A DNA stretch of 64,000 nucleotides from Rahnella bruchi (GCF_003614975.1 NZ_QZWI01000015.1:62001-126000), one strand, 5' to 3'. Shown: positions 1 through 9,417, numbered from the stretch's first letter. Made by a program: numbers and translations. The notes: generated from the letters alone by a model not told the origin.

Positions 1-577
1 ACAGCGAGCCGAAAATGCGGTTCAGCAGTTGCATCTGTTTCGGGGCTTTTACCCAGTTGGCGATGCGGGTGGCCAGCGTTGCATAGCCAATCATCACAAT
101 GATATCCACCACGACCGTTGTCGTGCCCAGTACCACATATTGTGCAGCCTGCGGCTGGTGAGCAATGATAAACTGCGGGAACAGTGCGGCGAGAAACACA
201 ATGCTTTTCGGATTGGTCAGGTTCACCAGAATGGCGCGTTTGAACAAACGACGACGCGGCATACTGCTGGCGAGCGCGTTCAGGTCAATCGCACCGGCAG
301 AACGCCACTGGCAAATGCCCAGCCAGATTAAGTATGCCGCACCGAGCCATTTGAGAATTTCAAAGGCCATCAGCGATGATGAAATGAGTGCGCCGAGCCC
401 GATACCCACCAGCACGATGTGGATGGTCAAACCGAGCTGTAAGCCGGCAATCGATGCCACGGCACCACGATAGCCGTGGCTGATGCCCGTACTCATGGTA
501 TTAATCGCGCCGGAACCGGGTGATAAACTTAAAATAGAAGTGGTGAGCAGGTAGGTTAACCACCAGTCCAGTGTCAT
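1..577 (-). CDS. rhtB: Homoserine/homoserine lactone efflux protein RhtB (3' end cut by window edge)
   Basis: This is an inner-membrane LysE/RhtB-family exporter that removes homoserine, homoserine lactone and related amino acids from the cell. Reading leftward from the ATG at 577 gives a protein starting [11 protein letters not shown], followed by the family hallmark [12 protein letters not shown] and an almost E. coli-identical stretch [24 protein letters not shown]. Several hydrophobic helices follow, and the frame stays open to base 1. About 192 of the usual 206 residues are present; only the last short stretch lies outside the window. It is divergent from pldB, with a 121-bp spacer between the two starts, the same neighbour arrangement as in E. 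coli. Identification is firm; the substrate range is taken from the family. Confidence 0.95.
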   Translation of the reverse strand, partial: MTLDWWLTYLLTTSILSLSPGSGAINTMSTGISHGYRGAVASIAGLQLGLTIHIVLVGIGLGALISSSLMAFEILKWLGAAYLIWLGICQWRSAGAIDLNALASSMPRRRLFKRAILVNLTNPKSIVFLAALFPQFIIAHQPQAAQYVVLGTTTVVVDIIVMIGYATLATRIANWVKAPKQMQLLNRIFGSL

Positions 578-698
578 TGCGAGACTCCCTGAGTACGTTT
601 TAGGTTGTTTTATGGCACAATACGCCATTGTCTATAATTGCGCTATAACTCACAAATAACACTTTCTTCCTCTCCGTTTGACGACTCTGGATCATTGA

Positions 699-1691
699 AT
701 GCCTGTGAATTTTGCGAAGTGGTTAACACGTGAGAAGGAGTTTGCTGCCTTTGCGACCGGGCCTTTGCTGGATTTCTGGCGGACGCGCGAAGAAGGTGAG
801 TTTAGCGGCGTCGATGATGTTCCTATCCGCTACGTCCGGTTTTGTTCCCCTGAGCACGATAAAGTCATCGTGGTGTCACCGGGGCGTATAGAAAGCTACG
901 TAAAATATCCTGAAGTGGCCTACGATTTATTTCATTGCGGCTATGATGTCATGATTGTCGATCACCGCGGGCAGGGGCGTTCCGGGCGTATGCTCGACGA
1001 CCCGCATTGCGGCCACGTGAAACACTTTGACGATTATGTCGAAGATTTCGAGAGCTTTTATCAGCGGGAGATTGCGCCGCGTCAGTACACTAAAAAGTTC
1101 GCGCTGGCACACTCCATGGGCGGCGCGATCCTGGCGCTATACCTGGCGAAAAATCCGCAGAATTTCGATGCTGCGGCGTTACTCGCGCCGATGACCGGTA
1201 TTTATTTGCCGATGCCGGGTTGGTTATCCCGCCGCATTCTTAACTGGGCAGAGAATCGTCCGGTTCGTCGTGATGGTTATGCGCTGGGCACAGGACACTG
1301 GCGTCCGTTGCCATTTGTGGTCAATCGCCTGACGCACAGCCGGGCACGTTATCGCCGCAATCTGCGTTTTTATGCGGATTACCCTGAGTTGCAGGTCGGC
1401 GGGCCCACCTATCACTGGGTGCGTGAAGGGATTGAGGCGGGGATGCATATCCTGAAAGAAGCCGAAAAAATCACCACTCCTGTTCTTTTATTGCAGGCGA
1501 GCGAAGACCGCGTGGTGGATAACCGGTCCCATCTTGCTTTTTGTCAGGCCATGGCCGTTGCGGGACACCCTTGTGAAGGGGAAAAACCGCTGGTCATCGA
1601 AGGCGCGCGCCACGAGATCCTGTTTGAACGGGACGACCTGAGGGCACAGGCGCTGGACGCTATCATGCGCTTTTTTGCGCGACAGCTTTAA
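699..1691 (+). CDS. pldB: Lysophospholipase L2
   Basis: PldB is an alpha/beta-hydrolase associated with the inner membrane that removes the remaining acyl chain from lysophospholipids. The 330-residue protein matches E. coli PldB (340) over its length. It has the oxyanion/strand region VSPGRIESYVKY, the VDHRGQGRSGR loop, the nucleophile elbow AHSMGG (Ser139), an acidic ASEDRVVDN segment near residue 270 and the C-terminal histidine in GARHEILFE. There is no signal peptide. The start is the ATG that gives MPVNFAKW, with little room for an alternative. It sits 49 bp upstream of yigL in the same direction, so the two are probably cotranscribed, as in E. coli. Confidence 0.95.
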   Translation: MPVNFAKWLTREKEFAAFATGPLLDFWRTREEGEFSGVDDVPIRYVRFCSPEHDKVIVVSPGRIESYVKYPEVAYDLFHCGYDVMIVDHRGQGRSGRMLDDPHCGHVKHFDDYVEDFESFYQREIAPRQYTKKFALAHSMGGAILALYLAKNPQNFDAAALLAPMTGIYLPMPGWLSRRILNWAENRPVRRDGYALGTGHWRPLPFVVNRLTHSRARYRRNLRFYADYPELQVGGPTYHWVREGIEAGMHILKEAEKITTPVLLLQASEDRVVDNRSHLAFCQAMAVAGHPCEGEKPLVIEGARHEILFERDDLRAQALDAIMRFFARQL

Positions 1692-1739
1692 TCCGCGGTT
1701 CGCCGCGCACAACTCCATCAGAGGTTAGAACCTAACGCT

Positions 1740-2549
1740 ATGTACCATGTTGTTGCTTCCGATTTAGATGGCACGCTGCTATCACCTGATCATACCCTGA
1801 GCCCGTTCGCTAAAGAGACGCTGAAACTGCTGACACAGCGCGACGTGCATTTTGTGTTCGCCACCGGGCGTCACCATATCGACGTGGCGCAGATGCGCGA
1901 CAATCTGGAAATCAGTGCGTACATGATCACCTCCAACGGTGCGCGCGTGCATAACACCGACGGCGATCTGATTTTCTCGCACAATCTGGATGAAGATATC
2001 GCCAGAGACCTGTTTGGCATCATGCATAACAACCCGGATATTCTGACCAACGTTTATCGCAACGACGACTGGTACATGAACCGTGACCGCGCCGATCAGG
2101 ATGATTTCTTCCGCGAATCCGTTTTCAAATACAAACTGTTTGAACCAGGTTTGCTGGAAACCGACGGTATCTGCAAAGTGTATTTCACCTGTGAAGACCA
2201 CGAAAAACTGCTGCCGCTGGAAGAAGCGATCAATGCGCGCTGGGGCGATCGTGTGAACGTCAGTTTCTCACTGCCGGTTTGTCTGGAAGTGATGGCGGGT
2301 GGCGTATCGAAAGGCCATGCGCTGGAATATGTATCCAAGCTGATGGGCTATTCGCTCAAAGATTGCATCGCGTTTGGTGATGGTCTGAATGACCTTGAAA
2401 TGCTGACGATGGCCGGTAAAGGTTGTCTGATGAGCGGTTCCTTGCCGCGTCTGAAAGCCGCAATGCCGGATGCAGAAATCATCGGCTCTAACGCGGATGA
2501 CGCCGTACCGCATTACCTGCGCAAGATGTATCTGGCTGAAGAAAGCTAA
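1740..2549 (+). CDS. yigL: HAD-family sugar/pyridoxal phosphate phosphatase YigL
   Basis: This is a Cof-type (class IIB) haloacid-dehalogenase-superfamily phosphatase; E. coli YigL dephosphorylates sugar phosphates and pyridoxal 5'-phosphate and helps relieve sugar-phosphate stress. Motif I is ASDLDGTLL, with the nucleophilic Asp8 and acid/base Asp10. Motif II is FATGRHH, and the C-terminal motif IV region reads CIAFGDGLNDLEML with the Mg-binding aspartates. The C2-type cap domain lies between motifs II and III. Length (269 aa) is normal. It follows pldB and ends just before a strong hairpin shared with the converging glpT. Confidence 0.95.
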   Translation: MYHVVASDLDGTLLSPDHTLSPFAKETLKLLTQRDVHFVFATGRHHIDVAQMRDNLEISAYMITSNGARVHNTDGDLIFSHNLDEDIARDLFGIMHNNPDILTNVYRNDDWYMNRDRADQDDFFRESVFKYKLFEPGLLETDGICKVYFTCEDHEKLLPLEEAINARWGDRVNVSFSLPVCLEVMAGGVSKGHALEYVSKLMGYSLKDCIAFGDGLNDLEMLTMAGKGCLMSGSLPRLKAAMPDAEIIGSNADDAVPHYLRKMYLAEES

Positions 2550-2558
2550 TCCGCAGTA

Positions 2559-2597
2559 AAACCAAAGCAGGGTTTCCACTCTGCTTTGGTTCCCTTA
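2559..2597. terminator. Bidirectional terminator between yigL and glpT
   Basis: An 11-bp perfect stem AACCAAAGCAG / CTGCTTTGGTT with a 10-nt loop lies between two converging genes. The T-rich run TTCCCTTATTA follows it on the + side, and an A-rich flank on the left could serve glpT on the other strand. Confidence 0.75.
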
Positions 2598-2610
2598 TTA
2601 TCCTCTCGAA

Positions 2611-3963
2611 TCAGGCATTTCTCGCCAGCTGCGCCTTGTGTTTGTTCTCACTCAGCATGGTCAGTAACAGCAGCAGAACGGCCAGCACGCAACCGGCGAT
2701 CATTACGATAAAACCGCCGTCCCAGCCAAAGTAATCCACGGTGTAACCGACAATCGCACTGGCCGCAACCGAGCCACCCAGATAACCAAACAAACCGGTA
2801 AAGCCTGCCGCGGTTCCGGCTGCTTTCTTCGGTGCCAGCTCCAGCGCATGTAAACCAATTAGCATCACCGGACCGTAAATCAGGAAGCCGATGGTGATCA
2901 TACACGCCATATCAATACCCGGATTGCCGACCGGATTCAGCCAGTAAACCACCGTTGCGATAGTCACCAGCACCATAAAGAACACGCCGGTGGCGCCGCG
3001 GTTGCCTTTAAACACTTTGTCTGACATCCAGCCGCACAGCAACGTGCCGGGGATCCCTGCGTATTCATAAAGGAAATACGCCCACGAGGATTTATCCAGC
3101 GCGAAATGTTTCACTTCTTTCAGGTATGTCGGTGACCAGTCGAGAATGCCATAACGCAGCAGGTAGACAAATACGTTAGCCAGCGCGATGTACCACAGCA
3201 ATTTGTTGGGCAAAATGTACTGCATGAAAATCTGTTTCGCCGTCAGTTCCTGCTCGGCAGACTCTTTCACATAGTCCGGCGGATAATCGTTTTTGTACTC
3301 TTCAATCGGAGGCAAACCGCAGGATTGCGGCGTATCGCGCATGGTCATAAAGGCAAACACGGCCAGCAGGATCGCGCCGAAAGCAGGCATATACAGCGCC
3401 GCGTGCCAGTCGTTAAACCACGCCATACCGAGCAGAAACAGCAACGGAGGAATGCCGCCGCCGACGTTATGCGCGCAGTTCCACACCGACACCACGCCGC
3501 CACGTTCTTTCTGCGACCACCAGTGGACCATGGTGCGACCGCACGGCGGCCAGCCCATTCCCTGGAACCAACCGCACAGGAACAGCAGCACAAACATAAT
3601 GGCGATGCTCGACGTTGCCCACGGCACGAAGCCCATAAACAACATTACCGATGCGGCCAGAATTAAACCGGCGGGCAAAAACACGCGCGGATTCGAGCGG
3701 TCAGACACCGAACCCATAATGAATTTTGAGATGCCGTAAGCGATGGAAATCCCGGACAACGCAAACCCGAGATCGCCGCGGGAGAAGCCCTGATCAATCA
3801 GATAAGGCATGGCCAGCGCGAAGTTTTTGCGTACCAGATAATAGGCCGCATAACCGAAGAAAATCCCCATGAAGATTTGCCAGCGGAGACGGCGGTAGAG
3901 CGGATCGACGTGAGCCTCATCAACAGGAGCTTGGTGGGGCGCGGGTTTAAAGATACTGAGCAT
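2611..3963 (-). CDS. glpT: Glycerol-3-phosphate:phosphate antiporter GlpT
   Basis: GlpT is an inner-membrane major-facilitator antiporter that imports sn-glycerol-3-phosphate in exchange for inorganic phosphate, and it also takes in fosfomycin. The 450-residue sequence is close to identical to E. coli GlpT. It starts [10 protein letters not shown], has the MFS signature [10 protein letters not shown] after helix 2, [10 protein letters not shown] with the substrate-binding arginine region, and the second-half WMSDKVF motif. The ATG at 3963 is chosen because it matches the family start and has GGAGG five bases upstream; an in-frame ATG 18 bases earlier lacks this. In E. coli glpT is cotranscribed with glpQ, but here it is alone. 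Two GlpR-like operators lie upstream. Confidence 0.97.
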   Translation of the reverse strand: MLSIFKPAPHQAPVDEAHVDPLYRRLRWQIFMGIFFGYAAYYLVRKNFALAMPYLIDQGFSRGDLGFALSGISIAYGISKFIMGSVSDRSNPRVFLPAGLILAASVMLFMGFVPWATSSIAIMFVLLFLCGWFQGMGWPPCGRTMVHWWSQKERGGVVSVWNCAHNVGGGIPPLLFLLGMAWFNDWHAALYMPAFGAILLAVFAFMTMRDTPQSCGLPPIEEYKNDYPPDYVKESAEQELTAKQIFMQYILPNKLLWYIALANVFVYLLRYGILDWSPTYLKEVKHFALDKSSWAYFLYEYAGIPGTLLCGWMSDKVFKGNRGATGVFFMVLVTIATVVYWLNPVGNPGIDMACMITIGFLIYGPVMLIGLHALELAPKKAAGTAAGFTGLFGYLGGSVAASAIVGYTVDYFGWDGGFIVMIAGCVLAVLLLLLTMLSENKHKAQLARNA

Positions 3964-4031
3964 AAATGCCTCCGATGGCATAAATCAGGTCGGACTCATC
4001 ATGAGCCACGAACGGAATGGCGGAGCCAGTG

Positions 4032-4076
4032 TGTTCCAAAACGAACATCATTTTAGCCATTCGCGCACAAACGAAC
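4032..4076 (-). promoter_or_regulatory. Putative tandem GlpR operators upstream of glpT
   Basis: TGTTCCAAAACGAACA at 4032-4047 is an 11/12 match to an inverted repeat TGTTCG-N4-CGAACA, the known GlpR half-site pattern. A second dyad, TTCGCGCACAAACGAA, lies at 4060-4075. Both sit 70-110 bp upstream of the glpT start. Repression by GlpR and induction by glycerol-3-phosphate is inferred. Confidence 0.6.
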
Positions 4077-4149
4077 TGTGATTTATGACGGAATTGTTAC
4101 ATTTATATTACAGTGGAGGCGGAATCTGTGAGGATGAGTAACAACATAA

Positions 4150-4180
4150 GACAAAAAAGGCGGAGCCTGAGCTCCGCCTG
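4150..4180 (-). terminator. Terminator after dcrB
   Basis: The stem AGGCGGAGC/GCTCCGCCT with loop CTGA is followed, on the minus strand, by a T-rich run (ACAAAAAA on the plus strand). It lies 22 bp beyond the dcrB stop. Confidence 0.8.
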
Positions 4181-4201
4181 ATAGCTTCACAACAACACAA
4201 A

Positions 4202-4768
4202 TTACTGAATTTTCAGAGTGTTGATAATAGCTTCCGCATCAATCTGCGCCTGCTGCTGATTATCCGCCGGCAGGGTGATTTGCATGGTCAGCAAATGGCT
4301 GTCGACTTTACCCAGCACAATGGAAGAATAGGCTTTCTGGCCCGCCGATGTGATCACAGTGTCCAGCTGTTGCAGCGTCTGACCATTCACCTGAATAGAT
4401 TTATTGGTCACAATCTGCAGATTAGTATCACGGGCTTTTTGCTGATCCTGTAAACGACCCGCCAGAACGTCAAGTGATTCGGTGGTGTTATCACCGAGGA
4501 TCACAATGACGGCTTTCTGACCGGTGCTGTCAGCGTATACGTGCATGTTATTGGCCTGAGTGCCCAGCTTGCCGCTCTGGTCGCTCATTCCCTGCGGCAG
4601 GGAGAAGGTGACTTTACCTTCCAGCAGGCTGACCGGCGCGGTTGCTGCCGTTGCTGCGGCGGCTGGCGCACCTTTATCGGCGGCAGGTGCGTCGGTGGTT
4701 TTACCGTCACACGCAGCCAGACCGGCGATCAATACTGCCATTCCCATCATTTTCGCGATATTACGCAT
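4202..4768 (-). CDS. dcrB: Inner-membrane lipoprotein DcrB
   Basis: DcrB is a lipoprotein of the cell envelope first found because phages C1 and C6 need it for DNA entry in E. coli; its housekeeping role concerns envelope integrity and lipoprotein maturation. The 188-residue sequence begins with a lipoprotein signal ([16 protein letters not shown]) and a lipobox LAAC, so Cys20 would be acylated. A low-complexity Ala-rich linker (residues 28-46) follows, then the DcrB/PsbP-like domain. It lies downstream of yhhQ on the same strand with a 125-bp gap, as in E. coli. Confidence 0.93.
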   Translation of the reverse strand: MRNIAKMMGMAVLIAGLAACDGKTTDAPAADKGAPAAAATAATAPVSLLEGKVTFSLPQGMSDQSGKLGTQANNMHVYADSTGQKAVIVILGDNTTESLDVLAGRLQDQQKARDTNLQIVTNKSIQVNGQTLQQLDTVITSAGQKAYSSIVLGKVDSHLLTMQITLPADNQQQAQIDAEAIINTLKIQ

Positions 4769-4893
4769 CGGGCTTCCTTAAGTGGCCTGTTCACCAGGCT
4801 TACATGTTGACTTAACGGCCTTTATGGCAACCTATTCAGGCCATAAATGCAAGTCAGATTATGGCGCGATTTGTGTCTTACCGGAGAACAATT

Positions 4894-5565
4894 TTAGTGC
4901 GCGCGGAGGGCAGAATGCGGGTTATTTCCCTGCACTGATAAACGCTTCAGCAGCATATTCAGCAGCATGCCATACATCGGCAGGAAGAACACCAGGCAGA
5001 TCAGTACCTTGAACGTATAATCCACCATCGCGATTTCCACCCAGTGCTGCGCCATAAAGGCATCAGTACTTTTGTAGAAAGCGATGAAGAAGAAGGACAG
5101 CGTGTCGCTGATATTGCCGAGGAACATCGAGGCCACCGGCGCAATCCACCAGCGGCGGTTCTGACGCAGGCGGTTGAACACGTGAACGTCGAGGATTTGT
5201 CCCAGCACATAGGCCATAAAACTGGCGGTGGCGATACGGGCGACCATGATATTCAGGCTGCTGAGCGCTTGCGCGCCCTGCCATTGGGCTTCAAAGAATA
5301 ACGCCGAGATGACATAGGAAATGGCCAGCGCAGGTACCATCACGGAAAGGATGATCCGTCGTGCCAGCGGTGCGCCGAAAATCCGCACGGTCAGGTCAGT
5401 TGCCAGGAATATGAACGGGAAAGTGAACGCGCCCCAGGTGGTATGGAAACCAAAAATGGAAACGGGCAGCTGAACCAGATAGTTACTGGAGGTGATGATG
5501 GCAATGTGGAATAGCGAAAGCCATATCAGCGCGGAAAACCGCTGCTGAGCAGTAAAGGAGTACAT
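4894..5565 (-). CDS. yhhQ: Queuosine-precursor transporter YhhQ
   Basis: YhhQ is a VUT-family inner-membrane transporter that brings in the queuosine precursors preQ0 and preQ1 used for tRNA modification. The 223-residue protein has about six hydrophobic helices and the family sequences FPFIFLATDLTVRIFG and MAYVLGQILDVHVFNRLR. Conserved acidic residues sit inside helices, and the NISDTLSFFFIAF segment is typical of the family. Length matches E. coli (221). The start chosen gives MYSFTAQQRF. It is divergent from tusA across a 238-bp spacer. I saw no convincing preQ1 riboswitch in that spacer. Confidence 0.93.
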   Translation of the reverse strand: MYSFTAQQRFSALIWLSLFHIAIITSSNYLVQLPVSIFGFHTTWGAFTFPFIFLATDLTVRIFGAPLARRIILSVMVPALAISYVISALFFEAQWQGAQALSSLNIMVARIATASFMAYVLGQILDVHVFNRLRQNRRWWIAPVASMFLGNISDTLSFFFIAFYKSTDAFMAQHWVEIAMVDYTFKVLICLVFFLPMYGMLLNMLLKRLSVQGNNPHSALRAH

Positions 5566-5803
5566 ACATGTGACCTTTTTTTATTAGCAGATTGGGGTGA
5601 GGGAACCCAAGAATATTTTTACTTTCGCAGCGATTATCGCATGCGGCGCGCATAGTACCTGTTTGCGCCCCGTTTGCGCAACAGATACGACGGTTAATTT
5701 TAGCGCAATGCGCCGTGTTTGTTGCGTCAGAAAACCAGCGGGTTAAACTATCCGCCTTTGCCAAACAACCGCCCATTGACGAATGCAGATGTTGAGAAAC
5801 GAA

Positions 5804-6064
5804 ATGACCGATCCCTTTATCAACCCTGACCACCGCCTCGACGCGCTGGGTCTGCGTTGCCCGGAACCTGTGATGATGGTTCGCAAAGCGGTACGCACCA
5901 TGAAAGATGGAGAAACGCTGCTGATCATCGCCGATGATCCGGCAACGACCCGCGATATTCCCGGTTTCTGCCGTTTTATGGAACATACGCTGCTGGCGTC
6001 GGATACGGAAAACCAGCCGTACCGTTATTTACTTTGCAAAGGTCTGGTCGAAAAACAGGGCTGA
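5804..6064 (+). CDS. tusA: Sulfur carrier protein TusA
   Basis: TusA accepts persulfide sulfur from the cysteine desulfurase IscS and passes it to the TusBCD complex for 2-thiouridine formation in tRNA; it also feeds molybdenum-cofactor synthesis. The 86-residue protein carries the family signature [14 protein letters not shown], with the sulfur-carrying cysteine. The conserved [14 protein letters not shown] segment follows. The ATG at 5804 ([10 protein letters not shown]) aligns with the E. coli start; two in-frame ATGs upstream would add residues the family lacks. It converges on zntA. Confidence 0.96.
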   Translation: MTDPFINPDHRLDALGLRCPEPVMMVRKAVRTMKDGETLLIIADDPATTRDIPGFCRFMEHTLLASDTENQPYRYLLCKGLVEKQG

Positions 6065-6083
6065 TATTTCAGCCCTGAGTCTT
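6056..6083. terminator. Terminator between tusA and zntA
   Basis: The stem CAGGGCTGA/TTCAGCCCTG overlaps the tusA stop codon and is followed by a mixed T-rich run (GTCTTGTT). It lies between two converging genes. Confidence 0.55.
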
Positions 6084-6100
6084 GTTCCCTTCGATTAAGT

Positions 6101-8458
6101 TCACTTCGATTTATTGCGCAACAGCCTCAGCGCATTGGCGGTGACCAGTGCCGTTGCGCCGGAGTCCGCCAGCACTGCCAGCCACAATCCGGTCAGCCCC
6201 ATCAGCGTGGTGACCAGAAAAATCGCTTTCAGTCCCAGCGCAATCGTGATGTTCTGACGGATATTTGCCCGCGTGGCGCGTGACAGGCTGATCATCTGCG
6301 CCAGCCCGCTCAGGCGGTTGTGTGTCAGCGCCGCATCCGCCGTTTCCAGCGCGACGTCCGTTCCGCTTCCCATTGCAATACCAATGGTCGCGGCTTTCAT
6401 CGCTGGGGCATCGTTAATGCCGTCACCGACCATCGCCACCGGTTTCTGCGCATTCAGTGCGGTGACTGCCGAAACTTTATCCGCAGGCAGCAAACCCGCT
6501 CGGAAATCAATACCCAGGCGATCAGCGATTGTTTTCGCCGCACGCGGATTGTCACCGGTCAGCATCACTGCCGACACGCCGAGCGCTTTGAGTTTCTGTA
6601 AGGCTTCTGCGGCGTCATCGCGCAGGCGATCCTGCATCGCAATCAGGCCTATCGGATTATCTTCCTGCAACACCACAACCACGGTTTTCCCGGTGGATTC
6701 CCAGTCAGTTATTTGCGCAAGGGTCTCTGTTGTCAGACTGTTTCCGGCCACGCTTTTGGGTGCCAGCACCTTAATCTTACGACCTGAAACTATCCCTTCG
6801 ACACCAGAGCCTGCCAGCGCGCGGCGATCCTGCGCCGTCAGCGCTAACGGATTACTGACTTTGGCACGGGTTAAAATCGCCTGCGCCAGCGGGTGGTGCG
6901 ACCCTTCTTCCACTGCTGAAGCCAGACTTAACACTTCGCCTTCACTGGCACCGTTAAGGGTTAAAACGTCGGTGACTTCCGGTTTACCTTCGGTCAGCGT
7001 ACCGGTTTTATCCAGCGCGACAGTCTGAATCAGCGCCAGCTGTTCCAGCGCCGCACCGCCTTTGATTAATGCGCCCTGACGCGTCGCCGCAGCCAGTGCG
7101 GAGGTTATCGCCGCCGGAGTCGAAATCACCAGCGCACAAGGGCAGCCAATCAGCAGCAGCGTCAGCCCGCGGTAAATCCAGGTTTCCCACGAAAGTCCCA
7201 TTGCCAGCGGCGGAACGATAATCACCAGCAGCGCCATCAGCATAATGACCGGCGTGTAATAGCGGCTGAAAGTATCGAGGAAACGCTCGATAGGCGCACG
7301 CCGTTCGTCAGCTTCTTCAATCAGTTGCAGAATGCGGTCGATGGCGCTGTTGCCGGGCGCGGAGGCCACTTCCAGATGCGCGAGGCGGTCAACGCACAGG
7401 CTACCCGCCGGGACTTTCTCCCCCGGCTGGCGGTCTACAGGCACCGATTCACCGGTCAGGGCGCTTTCATCGAAACTGGCGGCGCTTTGCAAAATGGCAT
7501 CGGCGGGCAGACGTGCGCCAGCGGCGATTTCGATAACGTCACCGGGCCGCAAACGGCTGACCGGAACGGTTTCAGATTTGCCATTCACCACGCGAACAGC
7601 GGTATCGGGTATCAGCGCCATCAGCGATTTCACACCGCTGCGTGCCCGGTTAGCGGCAAAGGATTCCAGCCGTTCGCCTACCATAAACAGCAGCAGCACC
7701 ATGGCGGCTTCGGCTGTAGCGCCGATAAAGAGCGCGCCGATCGCAGCAATGCTCATCAGCGTTTCAATGGCGAACGGCGAACCGGCGCGGGTCTGGCGGA
7801 TGGCCTGACGAAGTACCGGCCACAATCCCACCAGCGTCGTGGCGATAAACGCGATTTCACCCAATTGTGGATTGAAATGATCCAGCACCCAGCTCAGCAG
7901 CATCAGAACCGAAAGGGCAATCAGCGGCAGCGCCTCTTTCAGGCGTGACTCTTCAGGTTGCGGGGTATTTTGTTCTTTATCGAGAGATTGCAGCGTGAAT
8001 CCTGCGGCGGTAACGGCATTCTGTACGTTTTGCGTGATGTCAAAACCGGCGTCAATCACCAGTTTTTCTGTAGCAAAAAGCACTTTAGCGCGGCTGATAC
8101 CGTCAATGCCGGACACCGCTTTTTCGATTTTTCGGGCACATGCCGGGCAGTCCATTCCTTCCACCATCCAGCTGTATTGCTGGCTGCCGGAAAGCGGCGC
8201 GCTGGGGTCATCTTCGCCCGGTGAGCCTTCCGCGCTGCCATCATCTGAGGTGTGTGAGTGCTCACCTATTTTCGGGGCGCAGCAACTGTCTGAGGTGGAA
8301 GCGCAAGTCGAAGCCGCCAGCGGGGCTTTATCACTGCAACAGCTGGCAGGATGCGTGCCGGACTGTACGGGCGCGCTGATTTTGTTGATATGCAATGCAG
8401 GCGCGCGTTTGCCCTGACATCCGCAGCTACAACTGTTGTTATTTTTCATTGGGATCAT
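6101..8458 (-). CDS. zntA: Zn(II)/Cd(II)/Pb(II)-exporting P1B-type ATPase
   Basis: ZntA pumps Zn, Cd and Pb out of the cytoplasm at the cost of ATP. A heavy-metal-binding domain carries GMDCPACARKIE (Cys104, Cys107). The transmembrane metal site is LLIGCPCALVIS, the phosphorylation loop DKTGTLTEGKP and the hinge MVGDGINDAPAMK. The HP motif is SHHPLAQAI. At 785 residues it is about 50 longer than E. coli ZntA (732). The extra length is an N-terminal tail holding eight cysteines (including CxCxC and two CC pairs) and several histidines within the first 70 residues. The first ATG has GGAGG four bases upstream; a second in-frame ATG lies three codons later. A MerR-family promoter precedes it. Confidence 0.96.
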   Translation of the reverse strand: MIPMKNNNSCSCGCQGKRAPALHINKISAPVQSGTHPASCCSDKAPLAASTCASTSDSCCAPKIGEHSHTSDDGSAEGSPGEDDPSAPLSGSQQYSWMVEGMDCPACARKIEKAVSGIDGISRAKVLFATEKLVIDAGFDITQNVQNAVTAAGFTLQSLDKEQNTPQPEESRLKEALPLIALSVLMLLSWVLDHFNPQLGEIAFIATTLVGLWPVLRQAIRQTRAGSPFAIETLMSIAAIGALFIGATAEAAMVLLLFMVGERLESFAANRARSGVKSLMALIPDTAVRVVNGKSETVPVSRLRPGDVIEIAAGARLPADAILQSAASFDESALTGESVPVDRQPGEKVPAGSLCVDRLAHLEVASAPGNSAIDRILQLIEEADERRAPIERFLDTFSRYYTPVIMLMALLVIIVPPLAMGLSWETWIYRGLTLLLIGCPCALVISTPAAITSALAAATRQGALIKGGAALEQLALIQTVALDKTGTLTEGKPEVTDVLTLNGASEGEVLSLASAVEEGSHHPLAQAILTRAKVSNPLALTAQDRRALAGSGVEGIVSGRKIKVLAPKSVAGNSLTTETLAQITDWESTGKTVVVVLQEDNPIGLIAMQDRLRDDAAEALQKLKALGVSAVMLTGDNPRAAKTIADRLGIDFRAGLLPADKVSAVTALNAQKPVAMVGDGINDAPAMKAATIGIAMGSGTDVALETADAALTHNRLSGLAQMISLSRATRANIRQNITIALGLKAIFLVTTLMGLTGLWLAVLADSGATALVTANALRLLRNKSK

Positions 8459-8494
8459 AAAGCCTCCGGTTCGAAACCGAGTGGAATTACCCCC

Positions 8495-8526
8495 ATTGTA
8501 AACGTTGGAGTCAGCTCTAAGGTCAA
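8495..8526 (-). promoter_or_regulatory. ZntR-type (MerR-family) promoter of zntA
   Basis: On the minus strand a -35 TTGACC (8521-8526) and a -10 TACAAT (8495-8500) are separated by 20 bp. The spacer carries an imperfect dyad TTAGAG-CTGA-CTCCAA. Over-long 19-20 bp spacers with a central dyad are the hallmark of MerR-family activated promoters, and E. coli PzntA has 20 bp. The regulator gene zntR is not in the window. Confidence 0.72.
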
Positions 8527-8542
8527 GAACAATTTTGAGATA

Positions 8543-8564
8543 GCGGAACCAGAACGGTTCCGCC
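8543..8564 (-). terminator. Possible weak terminator downstream of yhhN
   Basis: The inverted repeat GCGGAACC-AGAAC-GGTTCCGC sits 10 bp past the yhhN stop. On the minus strand it is followed by only a poor T run (TATCTCAAAATT), so termination is uncertain. Confidence 0.4.
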
Positions 8565-8572
8565 GCAGGAAT

Positions 8573-9199
8573 TTACAGGTAAAGCGACCGGACTATCAGG
8601 AAGTGCCCGCCGAAGTAACAGGCGGCGATCAGGGCGTCAGCCGCGCGAAATTTGACGCGATAACGGCTGACCAGCCAGAAAATGTTCCCGAGCAGCAACA
8701 GCGCCGCGCCGCAAAACAGCGAAAACGCCATATCGGTACTGCGCGCGAAATACTGCTCACCGGCCAGCCAGACCATCAGCAGCGCCATGGCGATGTAAGT
8801 GGTCACTGCCCATCGGAGCTCGGCCAGTCGCGTCCAGATCACCGCCAGCAATATGGCACCGATGATCAGCAACGTCAGCGGCAACGGCCAGAAAAACGTA
8901 ATGGTCATCTGGCTGGCGAAACTCAGCGTATACAGCAGATGCGAGAGGAAGAACGCCCCGATGGCGTACATGAACCGCTCTTCAGGCAGCAACAACAGGC
9001 CGTCTGCCACCAGCGTTGCCGCCAGTCCCAGCAGGATCAGATAGCTGTAAACATTGAGCGTAGGTGCCTGCCAGGCAAGCAAAAGCAGCAGCAATAACGT
9101 GACGGGTTTAAATACCCAACGTTGCCAGCGCGGTCCGCGATAGCTGGCATCAACAAATAACCAGCCAGAGAAAAATACAGCGAGGAATGGCCAACTCAT
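8573..9199 (-). CDS. yhhN: YhhN/TMEM86-family membrane protein (lysoplasmalogenase-like)
   Basis: This is a 208-residue protein made almost entirely of hydrophobic helices (about eight), matching the YhhN family. Animal homologues (TMEM86) hydrolyse the vinyl-ether bond of lysoplasmalogens. Enterobacteria do not make plasmalogens, so the bacterial substrate is unknown. Conserved polar positions are visible in [33 protein letters not shown], which holds the aspartate and histidine typical of the family. Neighbours zntA and yhhM are as in E. coli. Confidence 0.88.
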   Translation of the reverse strand: MSWPFLAVFFSGWLFVDASYRGPRWQRWVFKPVTLLLLLLLAWQAPTLNVYSYLILLGLAATLVADGLLLLPEERFMYAIGAFFLSHLLYTLSFASQMTITFFWPLPLTLLIIGAILLAVIWTRLAELRWAVTTYIAMALLMVWLAGEQYFARSTDMAFSLFCGAALLLLGNIFWLVSRYRVKFRAADALIAACYFGGHFLIVRSLYL

Positions 9200-9417
9200 T
9201 GTTTATCCTTATTATGTTTCAGAACTGAAAATCAAACTAACGCAAGGATCTGCCTTCAGGAAAACGCATCCTGTTTCCCTGTACTCATCCTCAGTGTAGG
9301 AGAGTCACCATGCCGCCGACAATCAGAAATCCCTGTATCGGACTGTCTGAGCTGCTCCCCTGTGGTAAATTGGACTGATTGATTCCTGTTTTTATCTTCA
9401 GCGAAGCCATCCAGATT

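Noticed and set aside
1782-2201. Open frame on the minus strand inside yigL
   Set aside because: It lies fully antisense to a well-conserved gene and shows no motif or ribosome site; it is a shadow of a GC-rich coding frame.
5566-5803. Search for a preQ1 riboswitch upstream of yhhQ
   Set aside because: I could not identify a convincing H-type pseudoknot pattern or a conserved aptamer core in the spacer.
7325-7948. 207-codon open frame antisense to zntA
   Set aside because: Long, but entirely opposite conserved ATPase domains and of low-complexity composition; no family resemblance.
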